From positions 271,093 to 335,092 of the forward strand of contig NZ_AXWQ01000007.1 of NCBI RefSeq assembly GCF_000482745.1: a DNA stretch of 64,000 bases, written 5' to 3'. Positions 7,858 through 16,295 of this stretch are shown piece by piece. The notes under the pieces were generated by a model that saw only the letters and a program-made list of their open reading frames with translations, had not been told where the DNA came from and did not search any database. The stretch's first letter is position 1, and every line of letters begins with the position of its first letter. The position numbers were made by a program, and so were the translations under genes. This DNA comes from Oleidesulfovibrio alaskensis DSM 16109. GTDB taxonomy: Bacteria > Desulfobacterota > Desulfovibrionia > Desulfovibrionales > Desulfovibrionaceae.

Positions 7858-9012
7858 ATGAAAAACAAGCATCTTTTGATTCTGGGTCTGCTCGGGCTGG
7901 TTATTCTGGCCGGTGCACAACCCGCTCTGGCAGACCGGCTGGCTGACGCCATTGCCGCCACCCCCGCCGGCACCGGTGCCGGACAGATCGACCCCAATGC
8001 GGCTCCCGGCTATCTGGGTATTGCGGGCGCTCCCAACGTCAACCTGATTCTCGGCTTCTTCTGGGCCTGCTGGGTAGGCTGGATTTTCTCCACTGTCGGC
8101 GCTTTCGGCGGCATCATGGCAGGTGTGGGCCACATCACCATTTTCGGCTTCGGCAACTACGCTTCCAGCTTCAAGGAAACGTCTCCCGCGCTGAACAAGG
8201 TCATCACCGACTCCATCCGCGTGTCCAACCAGTGGCTGGTTGGTACCTCTGCCGGTATGTCTTCCTTCAACTACTGGAAGATGGGCCGTCTGGTGCTGCC
8301 CCTCGGTCTGGCGCTGGGCATCGGTTCCGTCATGGGTTCCACCCTTATTCCGTGGCTGACCGCCGGTAAAATTTCACTGAAGTCCTACATCGGTTACTTC
8401 GGCCTGTTTGTTCTGTTCCTCGGCTGCTACCTGCTGTACGAAACCTCTCCCAGAGGTCAGGCAGGCAAAAAGGCTGCCAAGGAAGCTGCAAAGGCTTTTG
8501 AAGCTTCCATGAAGGCAGAACGCGAAGGCGCAAAGGTTGATACCGCCGCACAGGGCGTCAAGGTTGTCAGCATTTCGCTCAACAGAGTCGTGTTCACATT
8601 CTTCGGTGTTGAATTCTCCTTCAACCCCATGGTTCCTGCCATCGGCGGTTTCTTCATCGCCGGCATGGCTTCTTTCCTCGGCGTGGGCGGCGGCTTCCTG
8701 CTGGTGCCGTTCCTGACCAGCGTTGCCGGTCTGCCCATGTACCTTGTGGCCGGTACTTCGGCTCTGGCTGTTCTCATCGGCATGGTGACCTCCATCACCA
8801 CCTACATGCTGGCCGGCGGCACTCCGGTGTTCTGGCAGCTCATCGGTGTTGAACTGGTCGGCATCCTTGTGGGTTCCTTCATCGGTCCCCGTACTTCCAA
8901 GTATATCCCCGATGTATGGCTGAAGCGCATCTTCATCGTGCTCGCCTTCTACGTGGGTATCCGCTACGTGACCAAGGGCTTCCTCGGTTACGCCGTACTG
9001 CCCCCGTTCTAG
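7858..9012 (+). CDS. TauE/SafE (TSUP) family anion permease
   Basis: 384 residues from ATG 7858 (CAAAGGAG upstream). The N-terminus has a signal-like segment ending A-L-A. About eight membrane segments follow in two homologous halves, the second beginning G-V-G-G-G-F-L-L-V-P-F, the signature of the sulfite exporter/TSUP family. A charged Ala/Lys-rich loop of about 40 residues (after L-L-Y-E-T-S-P-R-G) separates the halves. TSUP carriers move sulfite, sulfoacetate, taurine or related organosulfur anions. In a sulfate reducer a sulfite or sulfonate substrate is plausible but unproven. A terminator follows. Confidence 0.85.
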   Translation: MKNKHLLILGLLGLVILAGAQPALADRLADAIAATPAGTGAGQIDPNAAPGYLGIAGAPNVNLILGFFWACWVGWIFSTVGAFGGIMAGVGHITIFGFGNYASSFKETSPALNKVITDSIRVSNQWLVGTSAGMSSFNYWKMGRLVLPLGLALGIGSVMGSTLIPWLTAGKISLKSYIGYFGLFVLFLGCYLLYETSPRGQAGKKAAKEAAKAFEASMKAEREGAKVDTAAQGVKVVSISLNRVVFTFFGVEFSFNPMVPAIGGFFIAGMASFLGVGGGFLLVPFLTSVAGLPMYLVAGTSALAVLIGMVTSITTYMLAGGTPVFWQLIGVELVGILVGSFIGPRTSKYIPDVWLKRIFIVLAFYVGIRYVTKGFLGYAVLPPF

Positions 9013-9048
9013 CAGACGGGCGGTGCCGCGGCACTGCATGACCCCTGC

Positions 9049-9086
9049 GGCGGGCGGATAACGCTGCTATCCGCCCGCCTTGTTCC
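9049..9086 (+). terminator. Terminator hairpin after the TauE/SafE gene
   Basis: Perfect 12-bp stem GGCGGGCGGATA / TATCCGCCCGCC with a 7-base loop; the following T-tract is interrupted (TTGTTCCCTCTT). Confidence 0.65.
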
Positions 9087-9338
9087 CTCTTCACTTGCCC
9101 GTATTTGCCTGTACTGCTGCCCGCAGTGCAGCCGCAGAGCACCCGGTGCGCGAGATGGTTTCCTGCCCCGGAAGCCCGCCCCTCTCGCCGCCGGGACTTT
9201 GCTTTTCAGCCGGACCGGCACCGCTGCGACTCTGTTCCGCCATGCGGAGGTGCCGGTTCTGCTGTGCGGGCATGCATATGAATAGGATGACGCACGGCTC
9301 CGGCCCTGCTAGTATCGTCCGTAAAGGAGTAGCCCCTG

Positions 9339-9986
9339 ATGGAGTACTGGAATCTGTTTATATTGCTGCTGGATGCCGTTATCATAGCGCCGTACCGCTG
9401 GCTGCCGTGGGCAGAACCGGCCTTCTGGCTGGGTACGGCCTGCCTTTCGCTGTGGTGTATCCTGCTGGGCGAATTTTCCGGTGCTCTTGTGTACTTGTGG
9501 AACAGAGAGTTCTATGACGGGCAGCAGCGGGAAATGGTGCGCATGCACAATCTTTCGGTGGAAGCTATCCGCCACAAGGATAAAGCCACCTACAAAGCCA
9601 CAAACCGCTGGGCCAATGAATATTTCGGCAAGGTTTTTTTCAGCGGGGCGGCTTTGTTTGCCGTCAGCCTGTGGCCGGTGCCGTTTGCCATGCACTGGCT
9701 TGACGGCAGGTTCCGCGGTGTCGAGCTGTACCATGTTCCGTACGGCGGCTGGGCTCTGGGATATGCTTTTGTATTTTTCATGACGTACATTCCTCTGCGC
9801 ATCCTGTTTTCACGTGTGCGCGACAGGTTTCCTTTTTTCCGCAGGGTTGCAGGACTGCGCCGCGAATCGGCGGAATCTGCCGGCAAGGTTGTCTCGTGGG
9901 GCGAGCTTGCTTCGCCGCAGGCGGGCCATGCCGGAGGACAGGACACTGCATGCAGTGCAGCGGAAAAGAAAACGGACACCGTATAA
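9339..9986 (+). CDS. Integral membrane protein of unknown function
   Basis: 215 residues from ATG 9339, with a weak GTAAAGGAG-like site upstream. Four hydrophobic segments are visible: two within residues 1-55, one near 100-120 and one near 135-155. A polar segment between the second and third (E-F-Y-D-G-Q-Q-R-E-M-V-R-M-H-N) looks helical and cytosolic. The C-terminal 50 residues are hydrophilic. I do not recognise the family. It is followed 83 bases later by the PhnD-like lipoprotein gene in the same direction and may belong to that signalling operon. Confidence 0.65.
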   Translation: MEYWNLFILLLDAVIIAPYRWLPWAEPAFWLGTACLSLWCILLGEFSGALVYLWNREFYDGQQREMVRMHNLSVEAIRHKDKATYKATNRWANEYFGKVFFSGAALFAVSLWPVPFAMHWLDGRFRGVELYHVPYGGWALGYAFVFFMTYIPLRILFSRVRDRFPFFRRVAGLRRESAESAGKVVSWGELASPQAGHAGGQDTACSAAEKKTDTV

Positions 9987-10069
9987 TGCCGCAGCGTGCC
10001 GGTTGCGGCTGCGCTGCGCAGGGGCTGACGGAGCGGATATACTGATTCGGACTGAGGGCAGGTGACGGT

Positions 10070-11089
10070 TTGGAGAACTCAGACAGAAGAAAGGCCGCGC
10101 GGGCCGGCGGAGGCGCTCTGTCCGCAGAAGCAGGGGAAAGCGCTCTGCGCCGTATTTTTTTCAGGCAGCCGGAACTTTTTGCGTTCCTGCTGCTTTTCTG
10201 CGTTCTGGCGGGGGGCTGCGGCGAAAATGAAGAAGTGGTGCGGGTGGACCTGTCGCACCGCGAACGTATTGTGGTGGCCAAACCGGCAGAGGCGGTCACC
10301 TACGCCTACCTGCCCCAGTATTCGCACACCACGTCCTACACGCGGCATAACCCGCTGGTGGAATATCTTGAGCGGGAATCGGGCCTTACCATGCGTCAGG
10401 TGTTTCCCGACACGTTTGAAGAACACACCCGCATGGTTGAGCGCGGCGAGATAGATATCTCTTTTTCCAATCCGTTCACATACGTCCGGCTGGCGCAGAA
10501 AGGGGCCACCGCTTTTGCCAGAGTCATCGAACCGTCGGGCAGACCTTTTTTCCGCGGGCAGATAATCGCACGCATCGACAGCGGCATACGGCGGCTTGAA
10601 GACTGCGAGGGCAAACGCTGGATAGCGGTGGATCCGCTTTCCGCGGGCGGTTATCTGTTTGCGCTGGGTATGTTCCACGACATGGGGCTGGATACGGATG
10701 ATTTTGCGGCCGTGGATTTTGCTCCGGGCCCCGGAGGCAAGCAGGAAAAAGCTGTCCTTGCGGTGTACGCGGGCAAGTACGACTTTGCTTCCATACGGGA
10801 AGGTACGCTGGATATCGTGCGTGACAAAATAGATCCGGAACGCATACGGGTTGTCGCAACCACACAGGCGTACCCCGGCTGGGTGTATGCCGCGCGCAAG
10901 GGGCTGGACCCCGCGGTGGTCGACCGCATACGCAATGCCATGTTCAGGCTGTCCATGGAAGAACCCGAAGGCGGGCGCATACTGGCCAATGCGGGCATAC
11001 GCGGTATAATTCCCGCTGCCGATGCCGATTACGCCCCCATAAGGGAGCTGATGTCCAAACTTGATCTGTACGGGGAGGTGGACTGGTGA
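10070..11089 (+). CDS. PhnD-like periplasmic substrate-binding lipoprotein
   Basis: 339 residues from TTG 10070. A positively charged N-terminus leads to a hydrophobic stretch and a lipobox (V-L-A-G-G-C), so this is a lipoprotein with the acylated Cys near residue 50. The rest is a type II periplasmic binding protein of the phosphate/phosphite/phosphonate PhnD class: Y-L-P-Q-Y at the start, D-I-S-F-S-N-P-F-T-Y-V-R, then V-D-P-L-S-A-G-G-Y-L-F and F-A-S-I-R-E-G-T. There is no ABC permease or ATPase next to it. Its stop overlaps the start of the sensor kinase gene, so it more likely serves as the ligand sensor for that kinase than as a transporter subunit. Confidence 0.82.
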   Translation: MENSDRRKAARAGGGALSAEAGESALRRIFFRQPELFAFLLLFCVLAGGCGENEEVVRVDLSHRERIVVAKPAEAVTYAYLPQYSHTTSYTRHNPLVEYLERESGLTMRQVFPDTFEEHTRMVERGEIDISFSNPFTYVRLAQKGATAFARVIEPSGRPFFRGQIIARIDSGIRRLEDCEGKRWIAVDPLSAGGYLFALGMFHDMGLDTDDFAAVDFAPGPGGKQEKAVLAVYAGKYDFASIREGTLDIVRDKIDPERIRVVATTQAYPGWVYAARKGLDPAVVDRIRNAMFRLSMEEPEGGRILANAGIRGIIPAADADYAPIRELMSKLDLYGEVDW

Positions 11090-13221
11090 GTCCTCTTACC
11101 CGGATGCGTTTCCGCAACAAGCTCAATGTGGGCATCACGCTGATAGTGCTGGCTGTTTCCGTGGTGCTGGCCGTTGTTTCCATTCACATTTCCACATCAG
11201 AACTGCTGGCCGAATCGCGGCGCAGGGGGCTTGTGCTGGCCAGCAACCTTGCGTTGCGAGTGACAGACCCCATGCTGTCGGTGGATCTGCTGCGGCTCAA
11301 GACCATGGTGGACGAACTGTCCACAGTTGATGAAGACGTAAGTTATGCCTTTGTGCTGGACAAGGCCAACAGGGTGCTGGTGCATTCGTTTGAAGATGGT
11401 TTTCCCGTTGAGCTGCGCACCGCGAACCTGCTGCCCCACGGTGCCACCCGCCGTATCAGACTGGTGGATACGGGCACGGAACGCATCTATGATTTTGCCG
11501 TGGCGGTACGCATCGGGCAGGAGCGTCTGGGCACCGTGCGCATGGGCCTTTCGCGTACCAAGGCTCAGAAGGTCGTGCAGCGGCTTGTTTCCATCATTTC
11601 CACACTGACAGTGGTCTCTCTGCTGCTGGCTGTGCTTGTTTCCACGCATTTTGCCAGAAGAATAACCCACAGGCTGGGCATGCTGCGTGAATATGCAGAA
11701 CAGATTGTACGCGGCAACATGGATGTGACCGTGGGAGCCCACGACGCGCCGTACTGCTGGCAGCTTACACAATGCGGCTGCGACGACTGCCCCGCGTACG
11801 GTGATACGCTGCGGCGGTGCTGGCATGTGGCCAACACGCGCTGCATGGAAAACGGTCTGGCACATGACATGGCCGCGTCGTGTGCCGACTGCCCCGTTCA
11901 CGGCAGGCTGGCCGGTGACGAGTTGCAGGACCTTGCAGAAACATTTGACGTCATGGCGCTGTCGCTGCGTCAGCATATGGCGGAACTGTGCGCGGCCGAG
12001 CAGGATCTTTCGCGTCAGCAGAAGCTGCTGCGTACCATCATTGAATCAACTCCCGACCTTGTTTCACTGGTCGGACGCGACGGAACATATCTGGCGGTCA
12101 ACAGAGCCTTCGGTCACTGGGTGGGGCATCCGGCGGAAGACCTGCCCGGCAGAAAAGACAGAGATATCTTTCCGCCGGAACTGGCCATCCAGCGGGAACA
12201 GGAGCATGTGCGCATCCTTGCCACCGGTGTGACCGTAAGCCGCGAGGCAAGGCTGAAGGCGGCAGTGGACGGCAAGGAAGGCTGGTTCCATGTGGTCAAG
12301 GTGCCGGTGACCGATGAAAACGGCAGAGTGACCGGTATTTTGTCAACAGCCCGTGATATTTCGGAAATCCGCAGTTATCAGGACCAGCTGATCCATTCGC
12401 AGAAAATGGAATCGGTGGGCAGTCTGGCCGGCGGGGTGGCACATGAAATAAACACGCCTCTGGGTATTATTCTGGGATACGCCCAGCTGTTGCAGGAAGA
12501 TGTTCCCGAAGGTTCGCAGACGCACGAGGATCTGAAAATCATCGAACGGCAGGCCAAGTTCTGCCGCAAGGTCGTTGCCGACCTGCTGGGATTTTCACGG
12601 CATTCGCAGAGTGAAAAAAAGGAGATGTGTTTCAACAACTCCATCATGGAAGTGGTGCAGCTGGTGCGGCACGCGTTTTCACTTGAGAATGTGCGTATAG
12701 TCACCATGCTTGATGACCGTCTGCCTATTATCTACGGCGATCCGGGCAAATTGAAACAGGTATGGATGAATCTGCTTTCCAATGCGGTGCAGGCCAATGA
12801 AGGCGGCGGGCTGGTTGTGGTGCGTACCCGTCTTGATATCGACAACCTGACGGTAAGCGCCCTTTTTGCGGATACCGGTACCGGCATAAGCAAAGACAAC
12901 ATGGCATCGGTGTTTGACCCGTTTTTCAGTACCAAACCTGTGGGCAAAGGAACAGGGCTGGGCCTGTCTGTTTCGTTCGGCATCATACGTGATCATGAGG
13001 GGGAAATAACAGTGCACAGCCCCCTGCCGCCGGATGTCATTCCGGACGAAGTGCGGGGTGACGAACCGGCCGGTCCCGGTGCGCTGTTTTCGGTTACGCT
13101 GCCGCTGGAACCGCCTGACTGGCCCCTGCCGGACGATTCCGCATCTGACGACACTGCTCCGGACGATTCGGAACGGCATACAGGCCGTAGTGACGGAGCA
13201 GGGGCTGCGCAGCGTGGCTGA
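11086..13221 (+). CDS. Membrane sensor histidine kinase with Cys-rich HAMP insert
   Basis: 711 residues; the GTG start overlaps the previous TGA. Order: transmembrane segment 14-34, periplasmic sensor of about 135 residues, second transmembrane segment 168-189, HAMP linker, Cys-rich insert at 220-275, PAS 310-425, HisKA with the phospho-accepting His at about 453 in G-G-V-A-H-E-I-N-T-P-L, and HATPase with D-T-G-T-G-I-S and G-T-G-L-G-L-S. The insert holds eight Cys (224, 230, 232, 235, 245, 253, 266, 269). It may bind a metal or Fe-S cluster or act as a redox switch (inference). The C-terminal 50 residues are Asp/Pro-rich. The probable partner is the receiver at 13406. Confidence 0.92.
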   Translation: MSPLTRMRFRNKLNVGITLIVLAVSVVLAVVSIHISTSELLAESRRRGLVLASNLALRVTDPMLSVDLLRLKTMVDELSTVDEDVSYAFVLDKANRVLVHSFEDGFPVELRTANLLPHGATRRIRLVDTGTERIYDFAVAVRIGQERLGTVRMGLSRTKAQKVVQRLVSIISTLTVVSLLLAVLVSTHFARRITHRLGMLREYAEQIVRGNMDVTVGAHDAPYCWQLTQCGCDDCPAYGDTLRRCWHVANTRCMENGLAHDMAASCADCPVHGRLAGDELQDLAETFDVMALSLRQHMAELCAAEQDLSRQQKLLRTIIESTPDLVSLVGRDGTYLAVNRAFGHWVGHPAEDLPGRKDRDIFPPELAIQREQEHVRILATGVTVSREARLKAAVDGKEGWFHVVKVPVTDENGRVTGILSTARDISEIRSYQDQLIHSQKMESVGSLAGGVAHEINTPLGIILGYAQLLQEDVPEGSQTHEDLKIIERQAKFCRKVVADLLGFSRHSQSEKKEMCFNNSIMEVVQLVRHAFSLENVRIVTMLDDRLPIIYGDPGKLKQVWMNLLSNAVQANEGGGLVVVRTRLDIDNLTVSALFADTGTGISKDNMASVFDPFFSTKPVGKGTGLGLSVSFGIIRDHEGEITVHSPLPPDVIPDEVRGDEPAGPGALFSVTLPLEPPDWPLPDDSASDDTAPDDSERHTGRSDGAGAAQRG

Positions 13222-13405
13222 CAACTGCACCGGCAATTGTCCGGTCATGCCGCTGACGGCGGCTTATGTCTGTCTGGATGATATCCGTGAAACCGTGTAG
13301 GATTGCACATATTCTGTTAACGGCACCTGCGCCGGAGCGGGGCTGCCGCCACCGGCACCGCAGCGGCATGTGCGGGCCGCAGCCGAAGAATTCTGGGAGC
13401 GCGAC

Positions 13406-13765
13406 ATGGCGAATATACTGGTTCTGGACGATGTGATTGATGCCGGAGTGCTGATTAAACGGATTCTGGAGCGTAAAGGGCACAGCGTGACGGCGTTTAC
13501 CGAAGAGGAAGAAGCGCTGGCCCACGCCCGCGGCAACGAAGTTGATCTGGCCATTCTGGATATAAAGCTGCGCCGCATGACAGGCGTCGAGGTGCTGGAG
13601 GAGCTGAAGAAGATACGGCCCGCGCTTAAAGCCATCATGCTTACGGGGTATCCCACGCTGGAAACGGCCCGTGAATCCATGAAGCTGGGTGCCAATGAAT
13701 ACTGCGTGAAGCCCATCGACAAAGACGAGCTGGAAAGCAAGGTCAGCGATGTGCTGCGCGGCTGA
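13406..13765 (+). CDS. Single-domain response regulator (receiver only)
   Basis: 119 residues from ATG 13406 with GGGAG upstream; a start at 13370 has no ribosome site. It is a CheY-like receiver: the acidic pair is in V-L-D-D-V near the N-terminus, the phospho-acceptor Asp is in L-A-I-L-D-I-K, Thr in M-L-T-G-Y-P and Lys in C-V-K-P-I-D. There is no output domain. It sits between the histidine kinase and the PPDK-like gene, so it may relay phosphate within this module or act on one of the neighbours. Confidence 0.9.
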   Translation: MANILVLDDVIDAGVLIKRILERKGHSVTAFTEEEEALAHARGNEVDLAILDIKLRRMTGVEVLEELKKIRPALKAIMLTGYPTLETARESMKLGANEYCVKPIDKDELESKVSDVLRG

Positions 13766-13808
13766 CGCTTAAGAACGGCACAGGCCGTCTTTGCCCATGG
13801 GAGCAGAT

Positions 13809-16295
13809 ATGCCGCTTAAGGAACTCTTTCGGCACTGGACATATCAGGCGTTTGCGCCGGGCACTCTGCTGCGCAATAAGTATAATGCGTTCAAGGAACT
13901 GCTGCGGCTGGACGATGCCTGTCTGGAGCTGATAGCCGATCTGGAGGAAATTCATTACGGGCGCGAAAAAGCCGACTGGGCGCGCGTGGTATGGCTGACG
14001 GAAGAACTGGGCAGCACGGTGCGCGAGCTTATCGGTCAGTTGCAGGTTATGAGCCCGGTGCGTTACATGGACCTGCTGGAATATTTTACAAAAATTGAAT
14101 TTTATGCGCGCATGGCAGTCAGCGTGCCCGAACCGGAAATCATTCCTCCTTTTGTCATTCCGCTGGAAGAAGCCGGACTGCACGGCGGGCGCTCAGGAGG
14201 CAAGGCGCGCAATCTCGGGCGCATACTGCGTGAAACCTCGCTTCCTGTTCCTTCCGGCGTGGTGGTTTCCACTTCAGCTTTTCATTATTTTATAGAATCC
14301 AATGACCTGCGCGGCCGTCTGGACAACCTGCTGTGCAGGCTGCGTCTGGACAGACCCGACGACATGGCGGAGCTTTCGGGTGAACTGCGCGGGCTTATCA
14401 TTAATGCGGCCGTGCCGGAACGTCTGGCAGATGAAATAGAGATCGCCGCCATGGAACTGGCACGGGGCGGCCGCTTGCTGGCTGTGCGCAGCAGTGCCGT
14501 GGCCGAAGACGGTGAAGCCTCGTTTGCGGGGCAGTACGGGTCTGAGCTTAATGTGCGTCCTGCCGGTGTGCTTGATGCATGGAAGAGTGTGGTTGCGGGA
14601 AAATACACCCCCCGCGCGTTGGCTTACCGCATCATGCACGGGCTGGCGGATGCCGAAACCCCCATGGCTGCCATCATCATGCCGATGGTTGACGCCGAGG
14701 CAAGCGGGGTGGTTTACACGCGTGACCCTTCTCCGCCCGCGTGTGCCGCGTGTGCCGACGGGGTACTGTCTGTTTTTGCCGTGCCCGGCGCCGGAGAATC
14801 TCTGGTCAGCGGCACCGCCGTGGCGCAGTCTGTATACTACCGGCGCGGTTCTCTGCGTCGTGCGGTGCCCCTGCGCGAAGACGCTGTGGTTCCCGCCCCC
14901 ACGCTGCGCCGTCTGGCAACCATGGCCATGGAGCTTGAAACCCTGTTCGGTGTTCCGCAGGATGTGGAATGGGCGGTGGACGGACGCAACAGGCTGCACA
15001 TTCTGCAGAGCCGCCCCGTGCTGACAGCAGCCGTGGCGGAAGAAGCGGCCGATGAGCGTCAGCTGGCGGGAATGCAGGTGGTGCTTGATGCGGCTGACTG
15101 CGCCTCGCCGGGATTCGGCAGCGGTGTGGTGTGTCAGGTGGAACACTGCGCCGAAGTGGATGACCTGCCGGAAGGCTCGGTGCTGGTCACCCGCAATCTG
15201 GGACCGGCGCTCACCCGCGTCATTGACAGGCTGAGCGCCGTGGTGGCCCGTCAGGGCAGCAGAGCCAGTCATTTCGCCTCGGTGGCGCGTGAATTCGGCC
15301 TGCCGGTCATCGTGGGGGTGGAGCAGGCGTTTTCGGCGCTTGCCGATGGCATGGAGGTAACCGTGGACGCCGCACGGGGCAGGGTATACTCGGGTTGCCC
15401 GGGCGGGGTATGCGGGCTGGAACGCGAAGAACGCCTTGCCGGTGTGCGGCCGCGGGTGCACGCCGGCGGCGGGGTGACCAGACGCATGGGCAAGGCCATG
15501 CAGCATATTTCGCGCCTCACATTGCTGGATGCGCAGTCCGAAACCTTTGCTCCGCGTTATTGCCGCTCGCTGCATGATTTTGTCCGCTTTGCGCACGAAA
15601 AAGGCGTGGCCGAAATGTTTTCGCTGGTGGGGCGTTCCGGCAGGGGGCTTGCCGGTGCCAAGCAGCTCAGGTCGCCGCTGCCCATTGCATTGTATGTGCT
15701 CAATCTGGAAGACGGTCTGTTTCCCACCGCTGCGGGCAAAAAGGAAATAACACCCGATGATGTGCGGTCGGTCCCCATGTGGGCGCTGTGGTTCGGGCTG
15801 TCTTCCGACAAGGTGCAGTGGCATCAGGGGCTGCCCGCCATGGACTGGGAATCCTTTGACCGGGTGAGCGCAGGCGTCGGTGTGCGGGCGGATTCTCAGG
15901 ATCTGGCAAGCTATGCCGTTGTTTCGCATACCTATATGCATTTCATGGCCCGCTTCGGCTATCATCTTTCCGTGGTTGATACGCTGTGCGAACAGAGCGG
16001 CAAGAATAATTATATCAATTTCAGGTTCAAGGGCGGCGGTGGCACGCCGGAACAGCGTTCCCTGAGACTGGGATTCATCCGTTCCGTGCTGGAGAAGCAG
16101 GGCTTTTTCATACAGATACGGGGCGATCTGCTGGATGCCCGGCATCCGCACGACGACGATACCGCCATTCAGAAGCAGCTGGCCATGCTGGGCTTGCTGC
16201 TGGCCAGAACGCGTCTGATGGATATGACGCTGTTTGAGGGGGTGGATGTGGATGGTCTGGCTGCGGACTTTATGACGCTGCTGGAGGACGAATGA
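13809..16295 (+). CDS. PPDK/PEP-synthase-like protein lacking the PEP-binding barrel
   Basis: 828 residues from ATG 13809 (GGGAG five bases upstream). Residues 1-110 are helical with no recognised domain. Residues about 125-430 match the ATP-grasp-like pyruvate phosphate dikinase N-terminal domain (G-G-K-A-R-N-L-G; L-A-V-R-S-S-A-V-A-E-D; S-F-A-G-Q-Y; V-E-W-A-V-D-G; L-Q-S-R-P-V). Residues about 455-560 are the swivelling phosphohistidine domain; its His is kept in G-S-R-A-S-H-F-A-S-V-A-R-E-F-G-L-P-V-I-V-G. The usual C-terminal TIM barrel that binds PEP/pyruvate is absent and replaced by an unrecognised region of about 280 residues. It is therefore probably an ATP-dependent phosphotransfer or dikinase-type enzyme on another substrate, or a signalling protein. 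Confidence 0.8.
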   Translation: MPLKELFRHWTYQAFAPGTLLRNKYNAFKELLRLDDACLELIADLEEIHYGREKADWARVVWLTEELGSTVRELIGQLQVMSPVRYMDLLEYFTKIEFYARMAVSVPEPEIIPPFVIPLEEAGLHGGRSGGKARNLGRILRETSLPVPSGVVVSTSAFHYFIESNDLRGRLDNLLCRLRLDRPDDMAELSGELRGLIINAAVPERLADEIEIAAMELARGGRLLAVRSSAVAEDGEASFAGQYGSELNVRPAGVLDAWKSVVAGKYTPRALAYRIMHGLADAETPMAAIIMPMVDAEASGVVYTRDPSPPACAACADGVLSVFAVPGAGESLVSGTAVAQSVYYRRGSLRRAVPLREDAVVPAPTLRRLATMAMELETLFGVPQDVEWAVDGRNRLHILQSRPVLTAAVAEEAADERQLAGMQVVLDAADCASPGFGSGVVCQVEHCAEVDDLPEGSVLVTRNLGPALTRVIDRLSAVVARQGSRASHFASVAREFGLPVIVGVEQAFSALADGMEVTVDAARGRVYSGCPGGVCGLEREERLAGVRPRVHAGGGVTRRMGKAMQHISRLTLLDAQSETFAPRYCRSLHDFVRFAHEKGVAEMFSLVGRSGRGLAGAKQLRSPLPIALYVLNLEDGLFPTAAGKKEITPDDVRSVPMWALWFGLSSDKVQWHQGLPAMDWESFDRVSAGVGVRADSQDLASYAVVSHTYMHFMARFGYHLSVVDTLCEQSGKNNYINFRFKGGGGTPEQRSLRLGFIRSVLEKQGFFIQIRGDLLDARHPHDDDTAIQKQLAMLGLLLARTRLMDMTLFEGVDVDGLAADFMTLLEDE

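Noticed and set aside
14274..16151. 625-residue minus-strand ORF
   Set aside because: Antisense of the PPDK-like gene, with shadow composition (His/Arg/Gln-rich) and no motif.
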